64,000 bases of DNA from Coriobacteriaceae bacterium. Its GTDB lineage: Bacteria > Actinomycetota > Coriobacteriia > Coriobacteriales > Coriobacteriaceae. The notes under the pieces were generated by a model. The model made no database searches and had not been told where the DNA came from. It was given only the letters and a program-made list of their open reading frames with translations. This document shows, piece by piece, positions 52,084-61,550 of the stretch. The stretch is from positions 62,001 through 126,000 of the forward strand of contig CABJFQ010000003.1 of NCBI GenBank assembly GCA_902364975.1. The letters are read 5' to 3'. Made by a program: the position numbers and the translations under genes. The stretch's first letter is position 1, and every line of letters begins with the position of its first letter.

Positions 52084-53093
52084 TGGATATCAAAGCACGC
52101 AACATACCAACGCCCGCCGCGGATGTGCCAACGACGCAGCCCGCCTCCGTTCCCGCACCTGTCGTGGGTCGCTTTGCCCCGTCGCCCTCGGGCCGCATGC
52201 ACCTGGGCAACGTGTTCAGCTGCCTGTGTGCGTGGCTTTCGGCCCGCAGCCAGGGCGGCAGCATCGTGTTGCGCATCGAGGACCTGGACGATCGCTGCAA
52301 GCGCCCGGAACTTGCCGCTCAACTGATTGACGACCTGGCCTGGCTGGGACTCGAGTGGGACGAAGGCCCCTACTACCAGCACGACCGCCTCGACCTGTAC
52401 GAGGACGCCCTGCATCGGCTGCAAGACGCCGGTCTCACCTATCCCTGCTTTTGCACGCGCGCCGAGCTCCACGCCGCGAGCGCGCCGCACGCCAGCGACG
52501 GCACGCCCATCTACCGCGGCGCCTGCCGAAACCTTTCTGCCAAAGAAATCGCCCGCCGCAGCGCTCTGCGCGCCCCAGCCACGCGTCTGCGCGTGCCCAC
52601 CGTCGATGACCTCGCAAACGACGTGATCGAATTCGTGGACCGCACGTACGGCGCCCAATGCGAGGCACTCGCTACCGAGTGCGGCGACTTTTTGGTGCGC
52701 CGCAGCGACGGCGTGTTTGCCTATCAGCTAGCCGTGGTGGTCGACGACGCCGCCATGGGTGTTACCGAGGTCGTGCGCGGATGCGACCTGCTGGGCTCCA
52801 CGCCCCGCCAAATCTACCTGCAGCATCTGCTGGGACTGCCCACGCCGCACTACGCGCACATTCCGCTGCTCATGTCGCCGGATGGCCGCCGCCTTTCCAA
52901 GCGCGACCGCGATCTGGACCTGGGCGAGCTACGCGCCCGCTTTGGCACGCCCGAGGCACTGCTGGGCTGGCTCGCCGGGCAAACAGCCATCGCGCCGGAC
53001 ACCACACCGCGCTCTGCCGAGCAGCTGGCCGAGCACTTTAGCTGGGACGTCATCCGCGCGCATCGAGAAAACATCACTGTAACGACCGAGTAG
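52083..53093 (+). CDS. gluQ: Glutamyl-Q tRNA(Asp) synthetase
   Basis: 336 residues, a paralogue of the GluRS catalytic core without anticodon-binding domain; it attaches Glu to queuosine in tRNA-Asp. RFAPSPSGRMHLGN (HIGH-like), Zn site YPCFCTRAEL (Cys-x-Cys) with RGACR, VVVDDAAMGVTEVVRGCDL and the KMSKS-like RRLSKRDRDLDL are visible. A 30-residue Pro-rich N terminus precedes the fold. Start from ATG at 52083. Confidence 0.92.
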   Translation: MDIKARNIPTPAADVPTTQPASVPAPVVGRFAPSPSGRMHLGNVFSCLCAWLSARSQGGSIVLRIEDLDDRCKRPELAAQLIDDLAWLGLEWDEGPYYQHDRLDLYEDALHRLQDAGLTYPCFCTRAELHAASAPHASDGTPIYRGACRNLSAKEIARRSALRAPATRLRVPTVDDLANDVIEFVDRTYGAQCEALATECGDFLVRRSDGVFAYQLAVVVDDAAMGVTEVVRGCDLLGSTPRQIYLQHLLGLPTPHYAHIPLLMSPDGRRLSKRDRDLDLGELRARFGTPEALLGWLAGQTAIAPDTTPRSAEQLAEHFSWDVIRAHRENITVTTE

Positions 53094-53108
53094 TCAGCCG
53101 TCCCACCC

Positions 53109-53834
53109 CTACGCAACATCCCAAGGCATAAGCTCGTCGCCCAGGCGAACGATGCAGTCGTAGAGCACGGTGTGGCGCTCGGCCGGGTTGGCATCCCGAT
53201 GAAAATGCCCGTAGTACCAGCGCTTGTAGTCCAAGCGATCTTCCAGCTCGTCGAAAAATGCCGTAAGCCGATCGACAGCTGGATAATTCCAGCCAGGTGC
53301 CGGATAGAGCGTGGGCGAGAGCATGCGCGTGGAGCAGGTGTGGGTGATCACGTAGTCGACCTTCCAGCCCACGCTATCGAGCTTTGCCCGCGCCTCCTCA
53401 AAGTTGCGCTCGCCCGGCAGCTCCTGCGGCCACCAGCTGGAATACGGGATGCGGTATTCCTTGTCCACACTCGTGGCGCCGCCCATGGTAAAGATCGTCG
53501 ACCCACCGAGCTCAAAAACCTCGCCGCGCGTCAGGCGCCGTATAGGCGAGGTGTCCGGCAGGCGTTGCGTCAGTCCACCGTGCCACAACTCCAGGGGGCG
53601 CTCCGCCCAATGGTCGTAGCGTTCGTGGTTGCCGTCGACGAACAGCACGGTATAGGGGCGCGACTCCAGCCAGGCGATATCGGCGCATTCCTCGGCAGAA
53701 AAATCCCACGGAAAGCCAAAGTCTCCCGCGATAATCAGATAGTCGTCGCTCGTCAGACTATCCCCAAGCTCCCAGTCGCGGAGCTTTTGCATGTCGATGC
53801 CACCGTGGACATCACCCGTCACATAAACCGTCAT
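53109..53834 (-). CDS. Metallophosphoesterase family protein (1)
   Basis: 241 residues, calcineurin-like. TGDVHGGID, AGDFGFPWD, VDGNHERYDHW, THTCSTRML and YGHFHRDAN give the metal-binding series. Paralogue of the gene at 54518 (same MGGATSVDKEYR / MGGAASHDKQWR segment). Overlaps the next gene by 4 bp. The order 54518, 53831, 53109 on the minus strand suggests an operon. Confidence 0.88.
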   Translation of the reverse strand: MTVYVTGDVHGGIDMQKLRDWELGDSLTSDDYLIIAGDFGFPWDFSAEECADIAWLESRPYTVLFVDGNHERYDHWAERPLELWHGGLTQRLPDTSPIRRLTRGEVFELGGSTIFTMGGATSVDKEYRIPYSSWWPQELPGERNFEEARAKLDSVGWKVDYVITHTCSTRMLSPTLYPAPGWNYPAVDRLTAFFDELEDRLDYKRWYYGHFHRDANPAERHTVLYDCIVRLGDELMPWDVA

Positions 53835-54469
53835 CGGATCACCACTTCCCTCTTATAGGCTTCGAGATCGTGCTCGATCTGCTCGTCGCCCGTGGCGTTG
53901 ACCCACCACGGCCATTTAACGCAACACGCCGGCTCGTCGACCTGCGCAAACCACGACTTGAGCTCCTCCAGGCTCACCGGGGCGTAGCCGTTGGCGTCCA
54001 CGCCCACGTCATAGCGCAGCAGCCCCTGCCTAAGGTTGAACGTGTTGTACGCGCCGCCGCAGCTGTGGATATGTCCGTGAAGATGCCAGCCGCCGTGCGA
54101 CATGCCTTGCCAGTCGACCATGGGATAGTGGCTCAGCACGATTTTTTGGCGGTCGATCTTGAGCACACAAATGGGCGGCTCGACGATAAAAGCATCCGCC
54201 ACCGCAGGCTGCGTCCAGTCTTTGTCGTGGTTGCCAGGCAGCAGATGGACGTGCTTGCATGCAATGCTCTTACGCAGCTCGTAGGCGTCTTGCACCGTCA
54301 TCTTAAAGCTGAAGTCGCCCAGAATATAAAGCTCGTCGTCCAAAGCGACCTTGCTATTAATGTTGGCGACCATGGCGTCGTTCATCTGCGCACCAGTCGA
54401 CCAAGGCCTGTCGGCGAGCCGCAGCATGTTCTCGTGTCCAAAGTGGGTATCGCTGGTAAACCAGATCAT
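53831..54469 (-). CDS. Metallophosphoesterase family protein (2)
   Basis: 212 residues. FTSDTHFGHENML, LGDFSFKM, LLPGNHDKDW, LSHYPMVDW and LHGHIHSCG match the YfcE/MJ0037-like group, more distant from its two neighbours. Ends with an unusual Trp/Cys-rich segment (CCVKWPWWVNATGDEQIEH). The stop overlaps the 53109 gene by 4 bp. Confidence 0.88.
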   Translation of the reverse strand: MIWFTSDTHFGHENMLRLADRPWSTGAQMNDAMVANINSKVALDDELYILGDFSFKMTVQDAYELRKSIACKHVHLLPGNHDKDWTQPAVADAFIVEPPICVLKIDRQKIVLSHYPMVDWQGMSHGGWHLHGHIHSCGGAYNTFNLRQGLLRYDVGVDANGYAPVSLEELKSWFAQVDEPACCVKWPWWVNATGDEQIEHDLEAYKREVVIR

Positions 54470-54517
54470 GGGAACCTCCTAACGCTGTTGCCCAGAATTT
54501 CCACTCGCCGCCCCACC

Positions 54518-55234
54518 CTACTCATCGGTGCATCGCGCCTCAATCGGCACGATATCTTGGTAGATCAGGCGATGCTTGTCGTCGCGCCATTCATCGTCAT
54601 GGTAATGGCCAAAGAACCAGGTGCGGTAGTCGAGTCGCCCGTCGAGCTCGCCCAAAAAGGCCTGCAGCGAATCGTCGTAGAACTCGCGATTGCACTCCAT
54701 GCACAGCTCGTCTGCCAAATCGACCGGCGCCTCGTGAGTCACAACATAGTCGACCTTCCAGCCCACACGATCGAGCGAGGCGCGACAGTATTCCATCTCG
54801 CTCTCACTCGGCATTTCCTCGGGCCACCACGTCTTTCCCTCCCGGCGCCACTGTTTGTCATGGCTCGCGGCGCCACCCATGGCGAGCACCGTGTTCCCCG
54901 CGATGTCGAACACCTCTCCGCGCATCAGGTGCAGCACATGCGGGCGAGCCTCGTGAACGAGGCCCCCGTTCCACTCTCGGATCGGCAGCCCCGCCAGCAG
55001 ATGATAGTTCTCGTGATTGCCGTCGACAAAACACGTAGTCCAGGGCTTGGACTCAAACCAGTCGAGCCAGTATTTGTCGGTGTTTGAGCCACTCCATATA
55101 AAGCCAAAGTCGCCGGCAACGATCATCACGTCATCGCGCGTCAGCGTACGGCCCAATGGCCAAACGCGCGACGAGAAGCGGCTCGCCCCGTACTCGGCAA
55201 CACCGTGAACGTCTCCGGTAACGAAAATGGACAT
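54518..55234 (-). CDS. Metallophosphoesterase family protein (3)
   Basis: 238 residues. VTGDVHGVAEYG, AGDFGFIWSG, VDGNHENYHLL, THEAPVDLAD and FGHYHDDEWRD. About the same size and motif spacing as the 53109 product, so the two arose by duplication. Substrate unknown. Confidence 0.88.
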   Translation of the reverse strand: MSIFVTGDVHGVAEYGASRFSSRVWPLGRTLTRDDVMIVAGDFGFIWSGSNTDKYWLDWFESKPWTTCFVDGNHENYHLLAGLPIREWNGGLVHEARPHVLHLMRGEVFDIAGNTVLAMGGAASHDKQWRREGKTWWPEEMPSESEMEYCRASLDRVGWKVDYVVTHEAPVDLADELCMECNREFYDDSLQAFLGELDGRLDYRTWFFGHYHDDEWRDDKHRLIYQDIVPIEARCTDE

Positions 55235-55363
55235 TAAGCGGCACCTCCGTGCTGTGCGACTCTAGACAAATCGATGGCAGAAATTGCGGATCAGCCCCGG
55301 CATCCGCACCCCTTAGGGCTTACCCCTCGTTCTTCCATCCAAACGGATCAAACACCCAAAAAA

Positions 55364-55729
55364 CTAGATCGAGCACACTGTTGGCGGGCAGCATGTTGGG
55401 CAGGGCGTCTTGCCTCGCTTGAGTGCGGTTGCCAATGGCACGCTCGTTTTAATGGCGTTTCGGGACAAGTTTTTGCATCCCGCAGAACGGTGGTAAATCT
55501 TGCCGTTCTTGGTGACGGTTACCTTGATTTTTGAGGTATCCACACTGCGGGGCTCGATGGGCGCGGCCACCTCTTGACGAGCTGGCGCTGTTTTCCAAGG
55601 CTTGCCTCTCGAAAAACCAAAATCGCAGAATCGATTGATATAGCTGTCGAAACATCCATCGAACAGCAACCCCGTTGCCAGGCCCGCCATGAACCCACAG
55701 GCAATCGCAGCTTCTCCTCTGATTTGCAT
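55364..55729 (-). CDS. Small Cys/His-domain protein with N-terminal membrane segment
   Basis: 121 residues. An N-terminal hydrophobic stretch (AAIACGFMAGLATGLLFDGC) suggests a membrane anchor. The C-terminal part KNGKIYHRSAGCKNLSRN followed by ALKRGKTPCPTCCPP is the short Cys/His repeat seen at the ends of some exported nucleases and hydrolases, where it probably binds zinc. GGAGGG sets the ATG at 55729. Stand-alone example of that module. Confidence 0.7.
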   Translation of the reverse strand: MQIRGEAAIACGFMAGLATGLLFDGCFDSYINRFCDFGFSRGKPWKTAPARQEVAAPIEPRSVDTSKIKVTVTKNGKIYHRSAGCKNLSRNAIKTSVPLATALKRGKTPCPTCCPPTVCSI

Positions 55730-55758
55730 ATGTCCCTCCATAATCAATCTCGAAGATT

Positions 55759-55803
55759 AAAAACGGCGCGCGCCGCAGGGCCTATCCCTTGCGGCGCGCG
55801 CCG
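55759..55803 (-). terminator. Terminator after the coiled-coil surface protein gene
   Basis: CGGCGCGCGCCGCAGGG (55764-55780) pairs with CCCTTGCGGCGCGCGCCG (55786-55803); TTTTT follows on the minus strand (55759-55763). Confidence 0.9.
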
Positions 55804-55827
55804 AAAATGATCCGTTTTCCTCCGTCC

Positions 55828-58800
55828 CTAACGGATCAGCTGGCGGCGCTTATCGGACAGGAATACGCCGGCGGCCACCAGGACCGTGCCGCCGATCACG
55901 AAGGTCTCACCCAGCAGCTCGGACGCATCGCCCGTGGCGGGCATCGCCGTCTGCCAAGTCGTGGCCTCGGTCTTTGCCTCCGCATGCTTGGCCTGGTACG
56001 TCACTTGCGTGACGGGCTGGGTCTGCTCGCCGTTTCCGCGGTCGGCGGCCTCTTGGCGAGCGATCTCGGCGTTAAGCTCGGCAATAGCCTGGTCGAGCTC
56101 GACCTTGGCGGCGGTGTAGTTGGCGAGCGCCTCCAAGTATGCCGGCGCCACGGCATCCGTCGCAGCCACGGCGTCATCGAGTTCGGCCTTGGCGGTCGCG
56201 GCACGCTCGGCGGCATCGTGGGCCGCAGCGATCTTGGCGTTAAGTACCTCGTCCGCATCGTCAGTGCTGCCGTTGACAATGGCTTCGGCAATATTGATTC
56301 TGCGCAGGCGGGCAACCGCGGCGGCAGAGGCGTCGCGCGCGACAGTCGCATCCACCACGGCATCGTCAGCCTCCACCACGTCATACTCGGCATCGCTCAC
56401 GGCCATCGCCGCTGCATCGAGCGCGGCATCGGCAGTCGCTTTGTCCCCAGTGGCCTTGGCAAGTGCTGCGGCGGCATTCTTAAGCTGAGAGGCGCGGGCG
56501 GCAGCTGCATCAGATTTTGCCTGAGCCGTTGCCACGACGGCGTCGGCATCGCTTGCAGCCCGCTGCGCCATATCGAGCTCCACCTGAGTGGCAGCAACAT
56601 CGATGCCTGCCTGATCGGCATCGCCTTGGGTGGCAAGAAGTTCGGCCTCCGCCTCGCGCTGATTGGCACGCGCGCTTTCGAGTGCAGACGACGCCGCATC
56701 AAACGCACGCTGAGCAGCGGCGATATCGGCTGAGTACGCCGCTAGCTCATCCTGGGCCGCGGCAAGTGCATCCCGTTTGTCGCCAACACCGGCACGAGCG
56801 GCGTCCAGTGCGCGCTTGGCAGCAGCCACCTTGCCCTTGGCAATGTCGAGCTCGCCAGACTTGGCGGCCACGGCGTCCTGCGCTGCCGCAACAGCGGCGT
56901 TGGCAGCGCTCAAATCGGCGCGGGCATCGCTGACGGCACGCGCGGCGGCGTCAGCTGCAGCCTGCTTTTGCGCCACGGCAGCCTGGGCCTCCGAGGCCTT
57001 GGTTGCCGCGACATCAACGTTAGCGGCAGCGCGCTCAACCTGGGTTTGCTTTGCTGCAACGGCCTGCGATGCTGCACTCACCTTGCTGCCGGCATCGTCG
57101 GCAACGCCCTGCGCCACAGCAAGCTCCTTGCGTGCCGCATCCACGCCCTGCTCGGGATTTGCCAACGAGTCACACCACGCATTCAACGCAGCCTCATACT
57201 CTGCAACCGTCATCGGATTGAGGTTATACGGCTTATACCATTGACCAGAATATACAAATGTTTGCGCCTGTGTACTCCCGTACAGCGTCCCTCGCGTGCA
57301 AACGCCCATGCCCGTCACGGTGTAATCGGGGTTGATCACGTTGATGTAATGTCCGACCGAAGGGTTTGGTCCACCGTGCAGTGCGGCGTAGTTATCAATC
57401 TGGGAGCTATGCGCTGCATAGAAATCGTAAGCGGCCTTTCCCGTAAGGCCCGACGCGCCCAGCGAGGCGGCGGCAGCATCAAAGATGGCCTTCTCCTGAT
57501 CGACCCACTGCTTAAACGGATTGCTTCCGTAGTTCCACGCCACATTCTCGCCCACGTTAAACTGCTGAGCGTGCGCGACCTTCGTATCGGAGAAGTTCGC
57601 GTCGGCGATGGCGGTCGCCATCATGGCATATGTCACCTTGAGCTCGCCTAGGCCAACGCTTGCGCGATACTCGTTGCACGCTTTGAGCCACACAACCGCC
57701 TGCTTCATATTGGTCAGGCTCGTCGCGTCGACTTCCTCGCCCACCTTGTTGTAGCCAGCGAGTTTGCAGTTGAGGATGATATCCGCCGCATCGTCGGCAC
57801 CCACACTCTTAAAGAATGCGATGGCACCCTGGCGGTAGTTCTCCGCCGATGCATTCGCCGTTGCCTGAGCGGCATCGAGCTTTGCCTGGGCCTGAGCCAC
57901 AGCCTGGTCGGCCTGCTGCTTTTGGGCCTTCGCCTGATCGAGCGCCTTGTCGGCAGCGTCTTTCTCGTCCTTGGCCGCCGAAAGCTTGGCCTGGGCATCG
58001 GCCAGCTCCGTGAGCGCACTGGCATGATCGGTCTTGGCCTGGTCAAGAGCGGCGTCGGCAGCGGTCTTGGCAGCAGCGGCGGCATCCAGCTTTGACTGGT
58101 CATCGGCAGCGGCCTGCTGCTGATCGGCAACTGCCTGCTGAGCAGTCTGAACCTCGCCCTCGGCGGCGGCAACGTCCTGCTCAGCGGCAGCAAGCTCGCT
58201 CTCGCACTTCGACTGCGCGGCCTTGGCGGCCGTCAGCGCTTCGGACGCAGCAGCCACCTTTGCCTTGGCGGCCTCGTACTCCGGGCCCGCGGCGCCCTGC
58301 TCGGCTCGATCCAGATCGGCCTTGGCCGCGTCATAGCTCGTCTGCGCGGCATCCACGTCCGCATCTGCCGCGGCCTTTGCCTGCTGAGCTGCCGAAAGCT
58401 TGCCCTGCGCGTCCTGCTGCTTGGCAGCGGCGGCAGTGGCAGCGTCTTGAGCATCCGAGAGCTTGGCCTGCGCATCAACGACCTGCTGCTTCGCCTGTTC
58501 CAGGTCACTCGCAGCCTGCCCTGCGGCAGCCTGGGCGGCAGCTACAGCCTCGGGCGTAGCATCGGATGCAGCAGCCTGTGCGGCCTCAAGCGCAGACTGG
58601 GCATCACGGGATGCCCTCTGGGCAGCAGTCAGGGCTTCATCCTTGTCCGCCAGCTCCTTCTTGGCAGCATCGAGCGCAGCCTGAGCGTCCTCAAACGCCT
58701 TGACATCCTGATCGGCCTTGTCCTGCGCAGCGCCCAGCTGCTTTTCCAGCTCGGCCGAAGCAGCGGAGGCCGCGCTATCGCTCGCACCGCGGGCCGCGTC

Positions 58801-59178
58801 ATAGGCGCCCCGCGCCTGCTGCTGGTTGACGGCGGCAGCATCGTAGGGAGCGGCAGCCGCTTCCAGATCGGCCTTGGCGGTAGCAGCTTTAGCGCGCGCC
58901 GCATCAACTGCAGCCTGCAGGTCGGCGACCTTTTGCGCTGCAGACACGGCACCCGCGCCAGTACCGGCGGCCGCAGTACTCGTCAGCGGCGACATCACCG
59001 CAGCCGTTGCACCCGTGGCGCCAACGCCATCCGCATCCTGTGCCACCGCGACCAGGGGCGACAGCATCGAGCCGCCCGTCATGGCAATCGTCGCCGCAGC
59101 AACCGTCACCACGCGTCCAGCCGCCTTGGCCTTACCCAAAGCCTTGCCGTCCATGTCCTTGTTCATATTCTTGCTCAT
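55828..59178 (-). CDS. Cell-wall-anchored Ala-rich coiled-coil protein with central CAP domain
   Basis: 1116 residues. Signal peptide (VVTVAAATIAMTGGSMLSPLVAVAQ), then about 330 residues of Ala/Lys/Glu/Gln coiled coil, a CAP/SCP domain at about 450-670 (MKQAVVWLKACNEYRASVGL, VAHAQQFNVGENVAWNYG, GGPNPSVGHYINVINPDYTVTG), a second coiled-coil arm of about 400 residues, and a C-terminal sorting signal: MPATG, hydrophobic VIGGTVLVAAGVFL, then KRRQLIR. The MPATG variant of LPxTG implies sortase anchoring. Probably an adhesin or surface fibre. AAGGA sets the ATG at 59178. Repeats make the coiled coil compositionally biased. Confidence 0.85.
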   Translation of the reverse strand: MSKNMNKDMDGKALGKAKAAGRVVTVAAATIAMTGGSMLSPLVAVAQDADGVGATGATAAVMSPLTSTAAAGTGAGAVSAAQKVADLQAAVDAARAKAATAKADLEAAAAPYDAAAVNQQQARGAYDAARGASDSAASAASAELEKQLGAAQDKADQDVKAFEDAQAALDAAKKELADKDEALTAAQRASRDAQSALEAAQAAASDATPEAVAAAQAAAGQAASDLEQAKQQVVDAQAKLSDAQDAATAAAAKQQDAQGKLSAAQQAKAAADADVDAAQTSYDAAKADLDRAEQGAAGPEYEAAKAKVAAASEALTAAKAAQSKCESELAAAEQDVAAAEGEVQTAQQAVADQQQAAADDQSKLDAAAAAKTAADAALDQAKTDHASALTELADAQAKLSAAKDEKDAADKALDQAKAQKQQADQAVAQAQAKLDAAQATANASAENYRQGAIAFFKSVGADDAADIILNCKLAGYNKVGEEVDATSLTNMKQAVVWLKACNEYRASVGLGELKVTYAMMATAIADANFSDTKVAHAQQFNVGENVAWNYGSNPFKQWVDQEKAIFDAAAASLGASGLTGKAAYDFYAAHSSQIDNYAALHGGPNPSVGHYINVINPDYTVTGMGVCTRGTLYGSTQAQTFVYSGQWYKPYNLNPMTVAEYEAALNAWCDSLANPEQGVDAARKELAVAQGVADDAGSKVSAASQAVAAKQTQVERAAANVDVAATKASEAQAAVAQKQAAADAAARAVSDARADLSAANAAVAAAQDAVAAKSGELDIAKGKVAAAKRALDAARAGVGDKRDALAAAQDELAAYSADIAAAQRAFDAASSALESARANQREAEAELLATQGDADQAGIDVAATQVELDMAQRAASDADAVVATAQAKSDAAAARASQLKNAAAALAKATGDKATADAALDAAAMAVSDAEYDVVEADDAVVDATVARDASAAAVARLRRINIAEAIVNGSTDDADEVLNAKIAAAHDAAERAATAKAELDDAVAATDAVAPAYLEALANYTAAKVELDQAIAELNAEIARQEAADRGNGEQTQPVTQVTYQAKHAEAKTEATTWQTAMPATGDASELLGETFVIGGTVLVAAGVFLSDKRRQLIR

Positions 59179-59265
59179 TGTCGATTCCTTCCCACGGTGA
59201 GCCGTTGTTTGACACAGATAGTCGATCCAACTTGCCCCATTAAAAAAGAGGTGATAACGGGGTAA

Positions 59266-59496
59266 TTAAATTGAGCGATTTGAATCGCGGCGAACCTGGC
59301 ATTCGCAAAAGCCAAACTCATAGTTCCGCTCGCGCTCAATCTCATCCAAATACTCGAGATCTTCGCCACTTGGCGCCTCTTCACCTAGGCATACAGGCCA
59401 GTTCTCTGTGCGAGAACGGTCAGTACGGCCATAAATGGTCTCGAGATTAATGAAATCGATATTGCCGTTGTTAAAGGAGAAATTGCTGGTGCTCAT
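59266..59496 (-). CDS. Small protein of unknown function
   Basis: 76 residues (96 if translated from the ATG at 59556). Contains FSFNNGNIDFINLETIYGRT, then an acidic segment (GEEAPSGEDLEYLDEIERER) and three Cys. No family recognised; the ribosome sites of both starts are weak. It lies in an AT-richer stretch 159 bp downstream of the PIWI-like gene and might belong to that module or be independent. Confidence 0.4.
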   Translation of the reverse strand: MSTSNFSFNNGNIDFINLETIYGRTDRSRTENWPVCLGEEAPSGEDLEYLDEIERERNYEFGFCECQVRRDSNRSI

Positions 59497-59654
59497 GCTC
59501 AAGTCCCGTCCACATAAACTCAAATTGCTGTGCTTGGCCTCTTTTAGAGACCCCATCTCATACGCTATGACTGTAGTATATGCGCTCTGCTTGCATGTTG
59601 CAAGAACATTTTTATTTTTCTAGCGCTTATAGCTAATCTGTTTCCTCTGTTTCC

Positions 59655-61550
59655 TCACGAGCAAATACCAGGCTCCCCCGCCGCGCCCTCACGCGCGGCA
59701 CATTCGTTGAGATACTTCACCGGAATCGGCCACCTGGAGGGAGCTCCGTGGCGCGAAAGCCCCACATTGACCAGCTGAACCAGCAGCTCGGACAGATCGT
59801 CGCCTTCGAGCACCTCAATCGAGCGCACATGAATCGCCGTCGCCAGGTCCTCCTTGGTGCCGTTGTTGACGCCCACAAAGTAGCAGGTCATCCCTGCACG
59901 TTCAAACGTTCCAATGCCGTAATAGGGCGAGTTGTAGCTTTCGAAAAACTCCTTCTTACGGCCCGCTTTGCCCGTAAGCTGGTAATCGCGCACCAAGGTC
60001 GCAAAGTTGTTAGAGAAGGTCGTCAAGCCCGTATCGCGCACGCGCGCGAGCATAGACTGTCCACCTGCCCGCACGTCAAAGATATAGGCATCCTTGTCGA
60101 GCTTGCCGTCGGCCGTCAACAGCTCAAGCTCTATCTCGTCCACGGGACCATCCTCGATGGAATGCGAGGTGTAGTCCATGGCCCCGTCAGCACCAATCGT
60201 TAGCGTTGCAAGGCGCGCATCCAGCTCAATCTTGTCTTCCTCTTTACGCGGAACATTGACCACGCCGCAGACCGTCACCGACTCAACGCCAAAAGAGCCA
60301 AGGTCAAACGCCTGCATCCGTCCGTCGACGACGTTCTGCTTTACCAGCAGCTCTTTGAGCATGGCTCCCAGGATTCCCTCCTGTGCGCCCCGTACCTTTG
60401 TATTCGGCATCGCCTTAACCAGCGGCTCGCACACATCCGGCGTCACATGCTGCTCCACCACGCCAGCGTGCAGAGCATAGCCATCGTCCTCGGCGACCTC
60501 GTTGGCTACCACAACGATATTCCACGCCAGCGGATCAACAGCCCTGCCGCCATACGACGCGCGCACGCCCCACGAGGAATCGTTGAGCCGATCGGCCAAC
60601 TGGCGCGCTACCCTATCAAGCCCGTCACCCGCGAACGAAACCACAACCCGCCGCCCCAACGAACGCTCCGCAACCACATGGGCGTATCGGTCGCTTTTCA
60701 GAACCTCGTAGAAGCTCTTGCGCGGATACTCCCTGAGCGATATCTGGGCAAAATCGCTGTACCGACGCTCAAGAATCTGCAGCTCTCGGTACAGGATTCC
60801 CTTCTTGGTATAGGCGACCTTTTCCGCCTGGGCAGAAAACGTAAGGTCACGGCGTTTGGACGGCTTATCGCCCTTGGCACGGCGCAGGATATACTCATCG
60901 CTTTGTCCGTGAGCCAGCACCACCGTAGCCACAGGCGACAGCCTGTAACCCACCTGGCTGTTGATCTTCTCGAGTTCCAGCTTGTCGCCTGCCGCACGAC
61001 CGATGAGCACCCGCCGCTTGGCAAACGTTCGGATCTTAAGTTCAAAGGTGCAGTCCTCGTTGATAACAGTCTCGACCGTCTCAATCTTGGCAGGGCCCGT
61101 TCCTGCTTCCTCAATGGCGTCGCGGCGGTCGCCCTTGGCACTAATGACATACAGGTGTCCCGTGTCATTGGGAATCTCGTCCTCGACCCCCTCAAACTGC
61201 GAGCAAGAGTTGAATAGCAGGCGCAACACGACGCAATCTTCCAGCTCGTCCCAATGAGTTTTAATCGGAACCATTTGCTCATGGGCGAGCGGGGCGTTAA
61301 GGTCGCCCGTCTGCGCGCCCGCCTTGACCATCAGAAAGACGCGGTTGTCCTCGAGCTGGGTGAGCGCCACGACCTTGCCCGTCTGGCACACATCGGCCAT
61401 AAAGTCCGCCACGGCATGCTTGCCTGCATCGCCAACGTTGCACCAAAAGACCGAGTAGCGCTTCTCGGCAGCCGCGGCATCGAGCTGCAACACAAGCTCG
61501 GACACAGCGATGTCTCCCAGGCCACACGGCTGGTTATGCTTCGATTGCAC
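59655..61550 (-). CDS. Putative MID/PIWI-like protein of a helicase-linked defence module
   Basis: 631 residues, GTG start with GGAGG 9 nt upstream, overlapping the helicase by 17 bp. Residues about 300-610 resemble a MID/PIWI module by pattern: WNIVVVANE (344-351), DGYALHAGVVEQHVTPD (356-372), GILGAMLKELLVKQN (392-406), then strand-rich segments and a C-terminal LVNVGLSRHGAPSRWPIPVKY (593-613), which follows the R-x-P-x-P pattern at the end of PIWI domains. The N-terminal half (1-290) matches no domain I recognise. Catalytic Asp/Glu positions cannot be assigned with confidence. Pairing with a helicase-nuclease is like pPIWI-RE systems. The assignment is inference and should be treated as such; an unrelated restriction-type subunit is the alternative. 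Confidence 0.5.
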   Translation of the reverse strand: MQSKHNQPCGLGDIAVSELVLQLDAAAAEKRYSVFWCNVGDAGKHAVADFMADVCQTGKVVALTQLEDNRVFLMVKAGAQTGDLNAPLAHEQMVPIKTHWDELEDCVVLRLLFNSCSQFEGVEDEIPNDTGHLYVISAKGDRRDAIEEAGTGPAKIETVETVINEDCTFELKIRTFAKRRVLIGRAAGDKLELEKINSQVGYRLSPVATVVLAHGQSDEYILRRAKGDKPSKRRDLTFSAQAEKVAYTKKGILYRELQILERRYSDFAQISLREYPRKSFYEVLKSDRYAHVVAERSLGRRVVVSFAGDGLDRVARQLADRLNDSSWGVRASYGGRAVDPLAWNIVVVANEVAEDDGYALHAGVVEQHVTPDVCEPLVKAMPNTKVRGAQEGILGAMLKELLVKQNVVDGRMQAFDLGSFGVESVTVCGVVNVPRKEEDKIELDARLATLTIGADGAMDYTSHSIEDGPVDEIELELLTADGKLDKDAYIFDVRAGGQSMLARVRDTGLTTFSNNFATLVRDYQLTGKAGRKKEFFESYNSPYYGIGTFERAGMTCYFVGVNNGTKEDLATAIHVRSIEVLEGDDLSELLVQLVNVGLSRHGAPSRWPIPVKYLNECAAREGAAGEPGICS

